The notes: generated from the sequence alone by a model not told the origin. Positions 7,950 through 16,264 are shown, counted from the stretch's first letter. The stretch is 17,964 nucleotides of DNA from a bacterium (GCA_004562915.1 SFQZ01000061.1:1-17964); one strand, 5' to 3'. A program made the numbers and translations.

Positions 7950-8008
7950 AAAGGTCAGTCACGGCATGCTTGCGTGCCTGTGACTGACCTTTGGGGGCTG
8001 CCCTTTTT
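7950..8008 (+). terminator. Large hairpin between apt and relA, probable terminator or attenuator
   Basis: AAAGGTCAGTCAC (7950-7962) pairs perfectly with GTGACTGACCTTT (7980-7992); inside, GGCA (7963-7966) pairs with TGCC (7975-7978), leaving one bulged T and an 8-base loop. No T-run follows the stem directly. Instead GGGGGCTGCCC leads into TTTTT (8004-8008): GGG (7994-7996) can pair with CCC (8001-8003) around a GCTG tetraloop, giving a weak second hairpin with a T-tract. A competing pairing, TGCCC (7999-8003) with GGGCA (8012-8016), is also possible. Read from the - strand, the big stem is followed by TTTTGTCCC. It probably ends or reduces apt transcripts before relA. Confidence 0.6.
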
Positions 8009-8060
8009 GTCGGGCAACTCATAATATTGCTTTACAAGTAGATTAGACAGGTGGGATTTT

Positions 8061-10364
8061 ATGGAAGAGGGAAAAAAGACGAAGGACATGGATGAAAGAC
8101 AGCAGGAGATAGAGGCTGTGGAAGCCAGTGTCAAAAAAATGGAAGATTTTACCAGTCCGGAACAGCTTTATGATGAATTGATCCGCAGCGTCAGGAAATA
8201 TCATCCGTCAGCAGATCTTTCCATGATTGAAAAGGCATATCATATAGCTGCAAAAGCCCATGAGGGACAGACGAGAAAATCCGGTGAGCCATACATTATC
8301 CATCCGCTCTGCGTTGCTATCATACTGGCAGATCTGGAACTGGATAAGGAGACGATCGTAGCAGGTCTTCTTCATGATGTGGTGGAAGATACTGTCATGA
8401 CTCCGGAGGAGCTGGAGAGAGAATTCGGTTCCGAAGTGGCTCTTCTTGTGGATGGTGTCACAAAGCTGGGACAGTTGAATTATTCTGCTGATAAAGTGGA
8501 AATTCAGGCAGAAAATCTGCGGAAAATGTTTCTGGCCATGGCGAAAGATATCCGTGTGATTCTTGTAAAGCTGGCAGACCGTCTGCATAACATGAGAACT
8601 GCCAAGTACTGGTCACCGGCAAAACAAAAAGAGAAAGCACGTGAGACAATGGATATTTACGCACCCATTGCTCAAAGACTTGGTATTTCAAAGATTAAGA
8701 TAGAACTGGATGACCTGTCATTAAAATATCTGAAACCGGATGTATATTATGATCTGGTGGAGAAAATTAATCTCCGCAAGAGTGAAAGAGAGGCTTTTGT
8801 TCAGATTATCGTAAAAGAAGTAAAACAGCATATGGAAGAAGCAGATATCAATGCCGAGGTAAACGGCAGAGTAAAGCATTTTTTCAGCATTTACAAAAAG
8901 ATGGTGAACCAGGATAAAACACTGGATCAGATCTATGATCTGTTTGCAGTGCGTATTATTGTGGAAACTGTAAAAGATTGCTATGCGGCACTCGGTGTGA
9001 TCCATGAGATGTACACGCCGATTCCGGGGCGGTTCAAGGATTATATTGCGATGCCCAAGCCGAATATGTATCAATCTCTTCATACAACATTGATTGGGCC
9101 GAATGGGCAGCCGTTTGAGATTCAGATACGTACCTTTGAGATGCATAGAACGGCTGAATATGGTATCGCGGCACACTGGAAGTATAAAGAGGCATCTGAC
9201 GGTAAAAAACCGGTGGCTCAACAGGAAGAAGAAAAACTGAGCTGGCTGCGTCAGATTCTGGAGTGGCAGAGGGATATGTCGGACAATAAAGAGTTCCTTA
9301 GCCTTTTAAAAAGTGATCTGGATCTCTTTAATGAAAATGTATATTGTTTCAGTCCGGCTGGTGATGTCAAAACATTACCGAGAGGTTCAACAACCGTTGA
9401 TTTTGCCTACAGTGTTCATAGTGCTGTGGGAAATAAAATGGTGGGTGCAAAGGTTAACGGAAAGCTTGTCCCCATTGAGTATGAGATCAGAAATGGTGAC
9501 CGGGTAGAGATCATTACGTCTCAGAATTCCAAAGGACCCAGTCGTGACTGGCTCAAGATTGTCAGAAGTACTCAGGCAAAGAATAAGATCAATCAGTGGT
9601 TTAAGCAGGAACTGAAGGAAGACAATATCCTGAAGGGTAAAGAAATGCTTAATAATTATGCCAAGCTGAAAGGAAAAGTTCTTGGTGAACTGACGAAGCC
9701 TCGTTATATGGAAGCCGTTATGAGAAAGTATGGCTTCCGTGACTGGGACAGCGTATTGGCAGCTTTGGGGCATGGAGGACTGAAAGAAGGACAGATTCTG
9801 AATAAGCTGGTTGAAGCTTATGAAAAAGAACATAAAAAAGAGATCACCGATGAAAAGGTGATGGAGGCTGTGGCAGAAGCAAAAGAAAAACTGCCGATTG
9901 TAAAGGAAAAAAGCGGCATTGTGGTGAAAGGGCTGGATGATATAGCAGTTCGTTTTGCAAAATGCTGTAGCCCGATCCCTGGTGACGAGATTGTCGGATT
10001 TGTCACCAGAGGAAGGGGTGTTACCATACACCGGACGGATTGTATCAATGTGATCAATCTCAGTGAAGCAGACCGTGTCCGTATGATCGATGCGGAGTGG
10101 CAGGGCAGTGATTTCTCCAATGGACTATATACGGCGGAAATCAATGTATTTGCCAATAACCGAACCGGTCTTCTGGTGGATATTTCCCGTATCTTTACAG
10201 AAAGAAAGATTGATCTGACTGCGATCAACAGCCGTACCAGTAAGCAGGGAAGAGCCACGATTTCCATGACGTTTGATGTGCACAGCACAGAAGAGCTGAA
10301 TACTCTGATTGAAAAGATCCGTCAGGTGGAGAGCGTGATCGATATTGAGCGTACTACAGGATGA
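8061..10364 (+). CDS. relA: Bifunctional (p)ppGpp synthetase/hydrolase, RelA/SpoT family
   Basis: Makes (p)ppGpp from ATP and GTP/GDP during starvation and hydrolyses it otherwise; ribosome-associated in the cytosol. Domains in order over 767 residues: HD hydrolase (about 55-205) with H81, HD at 105-106 and LADRLHNMRT (171-180); synthetase (about 260-375) with FFSIYKK, RFKD (324-327), YQSLHTT and FEIQIRT (352-358); TGS (about 427-488); a conserved Cys-containing segment around CC at 634-635; and a C-terminal ACT domain (about 695-767). The intact HD residues and the RxKD form of the synthetase loop indicate the bifunctional Gram-positive Rel type rather than a synthesis-only RelA. Length is typical, though an acidic/basic N-terminal extension of about 30 residues precedes the core. 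AGGTGGG at 8049-8055 supports the ATG. It is the first gene of a run extending to aspS. Confidence 0.96.
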   Translation: MEEGKKTKDMDERQQEIEAVEASVKKMEDFTSPEQLYDELIRSVRKYHPSADLSMIEKAYHIAAKAHEGQTRKSGEPYIIHPLCVAIILADLELDKETIVAGLLHDVVEDTVMTPEELEREFGSEVALLVDGVTKLGQLNYSADKVEIQAENLRKMFLAMAKDIRVILVKLADRLHNMRTAKYWSPAKQKEKARETMDIYAPIAQRLGISKIKIELDDLSLKYLKPDVYYDLVEKINLRKSEREAFVQIIVKEVKQHMEEADINAEVNGRVKHFFSIYKKMVNQDKTLDQIYDLFAVRIIVETVKDCYAALGVIHEMYTPIPGRFKDYIAMPKPNMYQSLHTTLIGPNGQPFEIQIRTFEMHRTAEYGIAAHWKYKEASDGKKPVAQQEEEKLSWLRQILEWQRDMSDNKEFLSLLKSDLDLFNENVYCFSPAGDVKTLPRGSTTVDFAYSVHSAVGNKMVGAKVNGKLVPIEYEIRNGDRVEIITSQNSKGPSRDWLKIVRSTQAKNKINQWFKQELKEDNILKGKEMLNNYAKLKGKVLGELTKPRYMEAVMRKYGFRDWDSVLAALGHGGLKEGQILNKLVEAYEKEHKKEITDEKVMEAVAEAKEKLPIVKEKSGIVVKGLDDIAVRFAKCCSPIPGDEIVGFVTRGRGVTIHRTDCINVINLSEADRVRMIDAEWQGSDFSNGLYTAEINVFANNRTGLLVDISRIFTERKIDLTAINSRTSKQGRATISMTFDVHSTEELNTLIEKIRQVESVIDIERTTG

Positions 10365-10393
10365 CGGGAACATAATTGATGAGGAGCGCAGGT

Positions 10394-11026
10394 ATGAAAA
10401 AAGCTGTAATAGAACAACAAATATTGGGTATGGTATCCACCAATGTCTGGTTTTTAAAAAATAAAGAGACAGGTGAGATCCTGATCATCGATCCGGCTGA
10501 TCAGGCGGACAGGATAGAGCGAAAGATTCAAATGATGGAGGGCAGGCCTGTGGCTGTCCTTCTCACACATGGACATTTTGATCATATCATGGCAGTAGAG
10601 GAACTTCAGAAAAAATGGAATCTTCCTGTCTATGCCATGGAAAAAGAACGGGAAGTTTTGGAAAGTCCTCAAAAGAATCTGTCCGGATCCTGGATCAATC
10701 ATCCTTGTATATTAAAAGCAGACTGCTGGCTGAAGGATGGAGAAGAAATGGATCTGGCAGGATTCCGAATCCGGGTATTGCATACTCCGGGACACACGGA
10801 AGGAAGCTGCTGTTACTATCTTGAAGAAGAGGGGGTACTTTTTTCCGGTGATACACTGTTTTGCGGCAGTGTCGGAAGAACAGATATGCCCACATCCAGC
10901 GGCAGAGATATGCTGCAAAGTATTGCGAGAATCATGAAAGAGATTCCGGAGGAGACAAGAGTATGTCCGGGACATAATGAAGAGACAACCATAGCTTATG
11001 AAAAGAGGTATAATCCCTTTGCTTAA
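10394..11026 (+). CDS. Metallo-beta-lactamase-fold hydrolase (glyoxalase II-like)
   Basis: The 210-residue cytosolic protein has the dinuclear zinc-binding set of the fold: THGHFDH (58-64), then HTPGHTEGS, SGDTLF with the bridging aspartate, and a final PGHNEETTI. This arrangement resembles hydroxyacylglutathione hydrolase-like proteins, but the long C-terminal substrate domain of true glyoxalase II is absent, so the substrate (a thioester or other small ester) is unknown. ATG 10394 is preferred: GAGGAG (10381-10386) lies 7 bases upstream, whereas the in-frame ATG 10379 has none. It begins 29 bases after relA and its end overlaps the start of hemZ, which points to co-transcription and perhaps coupled translation. 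Confidence 0.9.
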   Translation: MKKAVIEQQILGMVSTNVWFLKNKETGEILIIDPADQADRIERKIQMMEGRPVAVLLTHGHFDHIMAVEELQKKWNLPVYAMEKEREVLESPQKNLSGSWINHPCILKADCWLKDGEEMDLAGFRIRVLHTPGHTEGSCCYYLEEEGVLFSGDTLFCGSVGRTDMPTSSGRDMLQSIARIMKEIPEETRVCPGHNEETTIAYEKRYNPFA

Positions 11027-12578
11027 CATTGGAATTCGATTTAACAGAAAAGATTTTGAATATGATGTTTATTCCCTGGTGCGGGCCTTTTATCCAAAAA
11101 GTCAGGTACAGATGTATTATGAGGATGAGGAACATACCGGGGAATACCAGCTTTTACTCCTGGTTACTTACAGTGATCAGGAGATTTGTCTGGAAATAGA
11201 AAAAGACAATGAAAAAATATATGAAAAAAAAGCTTTCGTGGACTATGAAAAGGATCGGAAAGAAACAAAAAATGTTTTAAAGCATCTGGTCTACGAAGCA
11301 CTGCAGACCCTGACGGGAACTTCGCTGCCGTGGGGCAATCTGACAGGAATCCGCCCAACCAAGATTCCCATGAAGTTTCTTGAACAGGGATGGAAAAATG
11401 CAGATATCGCAGAGTATATGCGAAATACTTACAGTGTGAGTCGGGAAAAGACAGCACTGGCTATTACCATAGCAAACCGGGAGAAAGCTATCCTGAAAGA
11501 TCTGGACTATGAAAATGGTTATAGTTTATATGTGGGAATTCCTTTCTGCCCCAGTATCTGTTTGTATTGTTCTTTTGGTTCCCATCCATTGGAACGTTGG
11601 GTAAAAAGGGTAGATGAATATCTGGATGCGCTCTGCAAAGAGATTACTTTTATCCGGCAGGCTATGGGGGAGCAGAAACTGAATACGATCTACATCGGGG
11701 GAGGTACTCCTACTACATTGGAACCGCATCAACTGTACAGGCTTTTGTCACATATTCAGGACACGTTTGATTTTACGTATGTGAAAGAATACACAGTGGA
11801 GGCTGGACGTCCGGACAGTATTTCCCAAGAAAAACTTAAGGTCTTGCGGCAGTTTCCGGTGAACAGAATTTCAGTCAATCCACAGACCATGAATCAGAAG
11901 ACACTGGACGTGATCGGAAGAAAACACACAGTCGAGGATACAAAATACATTTTCCTGACTGCCCGTGAGATGGGATTTAGCAATATTAATATGGATCTGA
12001 TTGTTGGGCTTCCGGGTGAAGGAAAAGAGGAAGTGGCTCATACCCTGGAAGAAATTGAAAAGCTGCATCCCGATAGTCTGACGGTCCATTCACTGGCACT
12101 AAAGAGAGCAACCAGACTGAATCTGTTCCGTGATCAGTATGAGGAAATGTCTTTCGAGAACAGTCAGGAGATTATGGAAATGACCCAGAAGTGCGCACAA
12201 AACATGGGAATGGGGCCTTATTATCTGTACCGGCAGAAAAATATAGCCGGAAATTTTGAAAATGTAGGTTACGCAGAGGTTGACAAAGCGGGAATTTACA
12301 ATATACTGATTATGGAAGAAAAACAGACGATCCTGGCAGCAGGAGCGGGAGCTTCCACAAAATTTGTCTCTGAGCACGGAAACAGGATTGAGCGTGTAGA
12401 GAATGTGAAAGATGTGAATCAGTATATTCAGCGGATTGATGAAATGCTGGAGAGAAAAAGGATTGGTATATACAATTGGAGGAATCAATGTGGCTACAGC
12501 GGAAAAGTATGTGAATCAGAAGCATCTGTTGCAGTACAGTCTCAGGGAACAACTGATTCATGGCATGCGGGTAAGTAA
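10998..12578 (+). CDS. hemZ: HemZ-like radical SAM enzyme (coproporphyrinogen III dehydrogenase family)
   Basis: HemZ-type proteins are oxygen-independent coproporphyrinogen III oxidases using S-adenosylmethionine and a 4Fe-4S cluster. The N-terminal 175 residues match the HemZ-specific region, including LTGIRPTKI (115-123). The radical SAM core carries C184-x3-C188-x2-C191 (CPSICLYC), IYIGGGTPT (231-239), YTVEAGRPD and MDLIVGLPGE. The family usually ends shortly after the IxRIDEMLERKR stretch; here the frame continues about 30 residues, overlapping the next gene by 89 bases, and this tail has no family resemblance. Start is uncertain: ATG 10998 overlaps the previous gene by 29 bases with no clear ribosome binding site, while TTG 11019 has AAGAGG about 11 bases upstream. 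Whether the host makes heme is not visible here, so the physiological substrate may differ. Confidence 0.85.
   Translation: MKRGIIPLLNIGIRFNRKDFEYDVYSLVRAFYPKSQVQMYYEDEEHTGEYQLLLLVTYSDQEICLEIEKDNEKIYEKKAFVDYEKDRKETKNVLKHLVYEALQTLTGTSLPWGNLTGIRPTKIPMKFLEQGWKNADIAEYMRNTYSVSREKTALAITIANREKAILKDLDYENGYSLYVGIPFCPSICLYCSFGSHPLERWVKRVDEYLDALCKEITFIRQAMGEQKLNTIYIGGGTPTTLEPHQLYRLLSHIQDTFDFTYVKEYTVEAGRPDSISQEKLKVLRQFPVNRISVNPQTMNQKTLDVIGRKHTVEDTKYIFLTAREMGFSNINMDLIVGLPGEGKEEVAHTLEEIEKLHPDSLTVHSLALKRATRLNLFRDQYEEMSFENSQEIMEMTQKCAQNMGMGPYYLYRQKNIAGNFENVGYAEVDKAGIYNILIMEEKQTILAAGAGASTKFVSEHGNRIERVENVKDVNQYIQRIDEMLERKRIGIYNWRNQCGYSGKVCESEASVAVQSQGTTDSWHAGK
12478..12482 (+). promoter_or_regulatory. Ribosome binding site for the HD-GYP gene, setting a GTG start
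   Basis: GGAGG at 12478-12482 lies inside the 3' end of hemZ and 7 bases before GTG 12490. The only upstream ATGs in this frame (12436, 12439) lack such a site, and the family match begins after GTG 12490. Confidence 0.75.
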
Positions 12579-13080
12579 TCTTGCGTACAGTCTGGCAAAA
12601 GAGCTGGGGCTTCCGGATGATTTCTGCTATGATATGGCAGTTGCAGGCATGATGCATGACATAGGAAAAGAGAAGGTATCCAGTGCATTGGATGAGGATG
12701 AAAACAGGTTGATCGTGGAAGAGATCCATTATGTTCGTCTTCATTCTCAGGCAAGCTGTGAGATTTTGAAAAAAAGAGGATACTCCGATAGAATTGCCGA
12801 GACAGTTCTGTATCATCATGAAAATATGGATGGAAGTGGTTATCCGGAAAATCTGTCAGGAGAAGATATTCCTCTGGGAGCCAGAATTATCCGTGTATGT
12901 GATGTATATGCGGCACTGACCTCGGACAGACCTTACAGGAAATCATTTGATCGAAAGACTGCTTTTGAACTGATGATCGAGGATATCAAAGATTTTGATC
13001 TGAAAGTATTTCTCGCATTCCAGAGAATGCTTCATAGTACGGAAGAAAGAGAAATCTCTCTTCCACAGATGAGATTATAA
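12490..13080 (+). CDS. Stand-alone HD-GYP domain phosphohydrolase
   Basis: HD-GYP proteins are metal-dependent phosphodiesterases, most of those tested acting on cyclic di-GMP or related cyclic dinucleotides. Starting from GTG 12490 the protein has 196 residues and is essentially the domain alone. Visible metal and signature residues: H24, H56-D57 (MMHDIGK), H85, HH at 109-110, E111, then DGSGYP (114-119) containing the GYP, IPLGARIIRVCDVYAALTSDRPYR (127-150) with D138, and a terminal DFDLKVFLAF matching the family's end. No sensor, receiver or membrane segment is attached, so activity would have to be controlled by partners or expression. It overlaps hemZ by 89 bases in another frame and ends 22 bases before hisS. 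Activity on c-di-GMP, another cyclic dinucleotide or a different phosphoester cannot be decided here. Confidence 0.88.
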   Translation: MATAEKYVNQKHLLQYSLREQLIHGMRVSNLAYSLAKELGLPDDFCYDMAVAGMMHDIGKEKVSSALDEDENRLIVEEIHYVRLHSQASCEILKKRGYSDRIAETVLYHHENMDGSGYPENLSGEDIPLGARIIRVCDVYAALTSDRPYRKSFDRKTAFELMIEDIKDFDLKVFLAFQRMLHSTEEREISLPQMRL

Positions 13081-13102
13081 TAAATGATGAGGAGAAAATA
13101 TT

Positions 13103-14353
13103 ATGGCATTGAAAAAGAAACCGGTTACGGGAATGAAAGATATTTTGCCGGCAGAGATGGCGGTTCGTGATTATGTGATCCGTTTGATAAAAGAAACATA
13201 CGGTACTTTCGGATTTTCATCGATTGAAACTCCCTGTGTGGAACATATTGAAAATCTGTCCAGTAAACAGGGCGGTGAAAATGAAAAACTGATTTTTAAG
13301 ATCTTGAAAAGAGGAGAAAAGCTGAAACTGGAATCTGCTCAGTGTGAAGCGGATCTGGTAGATGGTGGACTTCGTTATGATCTGACCGTTCCTCTTTCCA
13401 GATACTATTCCAATCATGCAAACGAACTTCCTACACCTTTTAAAGCTCTGCAGATGGGAAATGTATGGCGCGCGGATCGTCCCCAGAGAGGACGTTTTCG
13501 TCAGTTTATGCAATGTGATATCGATATACTGGGTGAAGCTACGAATCTGGCTGAGATTGAGCTGATTCTGGCAACTACCACATTGCTTGGAAAATTGGAT
13601 TTTAAGAATTTTACGATTCGAATCAATGACCGTAGAATATTGAAAGCCATGGCGGCTTACAGTGGATTTTCACCGGAATCCTATGATACGGTATTTATCA
13701 TTCTTGATAAGATGGACAAAATCGGTATGGATGGTGTCAGGGAGGAACTTGAGAAAGAAGGTTTTGTGAAGGAATCCATTGACACTTATCTTGCTATGTT
13801 TGAGGAGATTACCGGGGATGTTGCAGGTGTGCGGTATGTGAAAGAAAAACTGACAGATGTTCTGGATCCTCAGTATGCAGATGGTCTGGAACTGATCATG
13901 AACAGTGTGGATGCGGTGAAGAGCGCAGATTTTAAAATCGTTTTTGATCCTACACTGGTTCGCGGAATGTCTTATTATACCGGTCCGATTTTTGAGATTT
14001 CCATGGATGAGTTTGGCGGTAGCGTAGGCGGCGGCGGACGATATGATGAGATGATCGGTAAGTTTACCGGTAATGATACCTGTGCCTGTGGTTTTTCCAT
14101 CGGTTTTGAGCGAATTATCATGCTGCTGATGGAAAGAGGATTTAAGGTGCCGGGTACAGCCAATAAAAAAGCGCTTCTGATTGAGAAGAATATGCCGGCT
14201 GAGGGCATGATGAAAGTACTGAAACAGGCAGACGAGGACCGCAAGAATGGTGTGCAGGTTACCATTGCAGTCATGAAAAAGAATAAAAAGTTCCAGAAGG
14301 AACAGCTGAAAGAAGAAGGATACGAGGAGATCGTAGAATTTTTTAATCATTGA
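13103..14353 (+). CDS. hisS: Histidyl-tRNA synthetase, variant active-site loop
   Basis: Charges tRNA-His with histidine; class II synthetase, cytosolic dimer. The 416-residue protein opens with PVTGMKDILPAE (motif 1 region), followed by DGGLRYDLTVPLSRY, motif 2 in MGNVWRADRPQRGRFRQFMQCDIDILG (about 117-143), the histidine-binding segment LVRGMSYYTGPIFE (about 285-298), and motif 3 in CGFSIGFERI. In canonical enzymes the histidine segment reads LVRGLDYYxRTVFE; here Asp and the second Arg are Ser and Gly. The C-terminal anticodon-binding domain is short (about 65 residues, ending at EFFNH), lacking the last strands seen in longer homologues. I recall this variant as the normal form in Lachnospiraceae, so it is probably functional rather than degraded. 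GAGGAG at 13089-13094 sits upstream of the ATG. aspS follows after 32 bases. Confidence 0.92.
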   Translation: MALKKKPVTGMKDILPAEMAVRDYVIRLIKETYGTFGFSSIETPCVEHIENLSSKQGGENEKLIFKILKRGEKLKLESAQCEADLVDGGLRYDLTVPLSRYYSNHANELPTPFKALQMGNVWRADRPQRGRFRQFMQCDIDILGEATNLAEIELILATTTLLGKLDFKNFTIRINDRRILKAMAAYSGFSPESYDTVFIILDKMDKIGMDGVREELEKEGFVKESIDTYLAMFEEITGDVAGVRYVKEKLTDVLDPQYADGLELIMNSVDAVKSADFKIVFDPTLVRGMSYYTGPIFEISMDEFGGSVGGGGRYDEMIGKFTGNDTCACGFSIGFERIIMLLMERGFKVPGTANKKALLIEKNMPAEGMMKVLKQADEDRKNGVQVTIAVMKKNKKFQKEQLKEEGYEEIVEFFNH

Positions 14354-14385
14354 TCTTAAATTTATAATAGCAGGAGGAAGAAAAC

Positions 14386-16179
14386 ATGGCAGAGTCAATG
14401 AAGGGGATGAAACGTACTCATCGCTGTACAGAAGTATCCACTGCCAACATCGGAGAAAATGTAACTTTGATGGGATGGGTACAGAAGAGCAGAAATAAAG
14501 GTGGAATTATTTTCGTAGATCTGCGTGACCGTACCGGAATCATGCAGTTGATTTTTGAAAATGGAAGCATCAGCGAGGAAGGATTTGAGAAAGCCGCCAA
14601 GCTGAGAAGCGAATTTGTAATTGCGGTAACGGGTGTGGTTGAAGCTCGTTCTGGTGCAGTTAATCCAAATCTGAAAACAGGAGAAATTGAAGTGCGTGCT
14701 AATGGGCTGCGTATTCTGGCAGAAGCAGAGACCCCGCCGTTTCCGATTGAGGAGAACAGTAAGACAAAAGAAGATCTGCGCCTGAAATATCGTTTCCTTG
14801 ATCTTAGAAGACCGGATATTCAGAGAAATCTGATGATGCGTTCTCAGATTACGACACTGACTCGTCAGTTTATGGCAAAGGAAGGATTTCTGGAGATTGA
14901 GACCCCGATGCTTACCAAAAGTACGCCGGAAGGGGCCAGAGATTATCTGGTACCGAGTCGTATTCATCCGGGCAATTTCTATGCACTGCCGCAGTCACCA
15001 CAGTTATTTAAACAGCTTTTGATGTGCTCCGGTTATGACCGTTATATCCAGATTGCCCGTTGTTTTCGTGATGAAGATCTGCGTGCGGATCGTCAGCCGG
15101 AATTTACACAGATTGATATGGAGCTGTCTTTTGTGGATGAAGACGATGTGATAGATGTAAATGAGCGTCTCTTGGCTTATCTTTTTAAAGAAGTTCTGGA
15201 TGTGGATGTGCAGCTTCCAATTCAACGAATGACCTGGCAGGAGGCTATGGATCGTTTTGGTTCTGATAAACCGGATCTTAGATTTGGCATGGAACTTCAC
15301 GATGTATCTGAGGTAGTGAAAGAATGTGAATTTGTGGTGTTTAAAAATGCGCTGGAAAATGGCGGTTCTGTCCGCGGTATCAATGCAAAAGGACAAGGGG
15401 CAATGCCGAGAAAGAAAATCGACAAATTGGTTGATTTTGCAAAAGATTATGGAGCAAAAGGTCTTGCCTATGTGGCAATTCACGAAGATGGCAGTGTGAA
15501 GTCTTCTTTCGGAAAATTTATGAAAGAGGAAGAGATGAATGCTTTGGTACAGGCTATGGATGGACAGCCGGGAGACCTTCTTCTATTTGCAGCTGATAAG
15601 AATAAAGTGGTATGGGATGTTCTGGGTGCGCTTCGTCTGGAACTGGCACGCCAAATGGATCTACTGGATAATTCTGTTTATCGTTTTGTATGGATCACCG
15701 AATTCCCGCTTCTGGAGTGGTCAGAGGAAGAGAATCGTTTCAAAGCCATGCATCATCCGTTTACGATGCCGATGGAAGAAGATATTCAGTATATCGATAC
15801 CGATCCGGGAAGAGTTCGTGCAAAAGCCTACGATATCGTATTGAATGGTACAGAGATTGGCGGAGGAAGTGTTCGAATCCATCAGAACCATATTCAGGAA
15901 AAAATGTTTGAAGCTCTGGGATTCACAAAAGAAAAAGCCTATGAGCAGTTTGGATTCCTCCTGACTGCATTCAAATATGGAGTTCCGCCTCATGCAGGAC
16001 TGGCTTACGGACTGGATCGTCTTGTTATGCTGATGGCAAAACAGGACAGTATTCGTGACGTAATCGCATTCCCGAAAGTGAAAGATGCTTCCTGTCTGAT
16101 GTCCGAAGCTCCGAATATTGTAGATGAAAAGCAGTTGGAAGAACTGGGAATTCAGGTTCGTGAGGATGTTGAAAAATAA
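14386..16179 (+). CDS. aspS: Aspartyl-tRNA synthetase (bacterial type)
   Basis: Charges tRNA-Asp with aspartate; class II synthetase. The 597 residues follow the bacterial layout: N-terminal OB-fold anticodon-binding domain (about 15-115, with GWVQKSRNKGGIIFVDLRDR), motif 1 around FLEIETPMLTKSTPEGARDY, motif 2 in RCFRDEDLRADRQPEFTQIDME, the bacterial GAD insertion (about 295-420), and motif 3 in GLAYGLDRLVMLM. AGGAGG at 14372-14377 precedes the ATG by 8 bases. Whether it is discriminating or also charges tRNA-Asn cannot be told by eye. The gene ends the relA-to-aspS run, with a terminator 17 bases after the stop; pairing of hisS with aspS is common in Firmicutes. Confidence 0.96.
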   Translation: MAESMKGMKRTHRCTEVSTANIGENVTLMGWVQKSRNKGGIIFVDLRDRTGIMQLIFENGSISEEGFEKAAKLRSEFVIAVTGVVEARSGAVNPNLKTGEIEVRANGLRILAEAETPPFPIEENSKTKEDLRLKYRFLDLRRPDIQRNLMMRSQITTLTRQFMAKEGFLEIETPMLTKSTPEGARDYLVPSRIHPGNFYALPQSPQLFKQLLMCSGYDRYIQIARCFRDEDLRADRQPEFTQIDMELSFVDEDDVIDVNERLLAYLFKEVLDVDVQLPIQRMTWQEAMDRFGSDKPDLRFGMELHDVSEVVKECEFVVFKNALENGGSVRGINAKGQGAMPRKKIDKLVDFAKDYGAKGLAYVAIHEDGSVKSSFGKFMKEEEMNALVQAMDGQPGDLLLFAADKNKVVWDVLGALRLELARQMDLLDNSVYRFVWITEFPLLEWSEEENRFKAMHHPFTMPMEEDIQYIDTDPGRVRAKAYDIVLNGTEIGGGSVRIHQNHIQEKMFEALGFTKEKAYEQFGFLLTAFKYGVPPHAGLAYGLDRLVMLMAKQDSIRDVIAFPKVKDASCLMSEAPNIVDEKQLEELGIQVREDVEK

Positions 16180-16195
16180 GATAGATAGTAGATAG

Positions 16196-16220
16196 TGGCG
16201 CAGCGCAGGCTGCGCCATTT
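16196..16220 (+). terminator. Terminator after aspS
   Basis: TGGCGCAGC (16196-16204) pairs perfectly with GCTGCGCCA (16209-16217) across a GCAG tetraloop, followed by TTT and then CCTGTT. The stem is strong and GC-rich; the T-tract is short. Because the next gene converges from the other strand, the stem may act in both directions. Confidence 0.8.
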
Positions 16221-16224
16221 CCTG

Positions 16225-16264
16225 TTATATGATAAGACGGACCTCTGACCTTCCTATCATATAA
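16225..16264. repeat. 10-bp inverted repeat in the convergent intergenic region
   Basis: TTATATGATA (16225-16234) and TATCATATAA (16255-16264) are perfect inverted copies around a 20-base spacer. The + strand copy is followed by AAAATCC and the - strand copy by ACAGG, so neither side has a clean T-tract. It lies between aspS and the convergent DUF1294 gene and could be a second terminator, a protein site or a relic of a mobile element. The remaining bases to 16392 hold only a weak 5-bp stem (ACGGG/CCCGT at 16322-16341) and no credible gene. Confidence 0.5.

Noticed and set aside
13081..14385. T-box or other riboswitch ahead of hisS or aspS
   Set aside because: The gaps are only 22 and 32 bases and hold just ribosome binding sites; no specifier stem or antiterminator could fit.
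13670..14398. 242-codon open frame on the - strand
   Set aside because: Antisense to hisS and reaching into the aspS start; no ribosome binding site and shadow-type composition.
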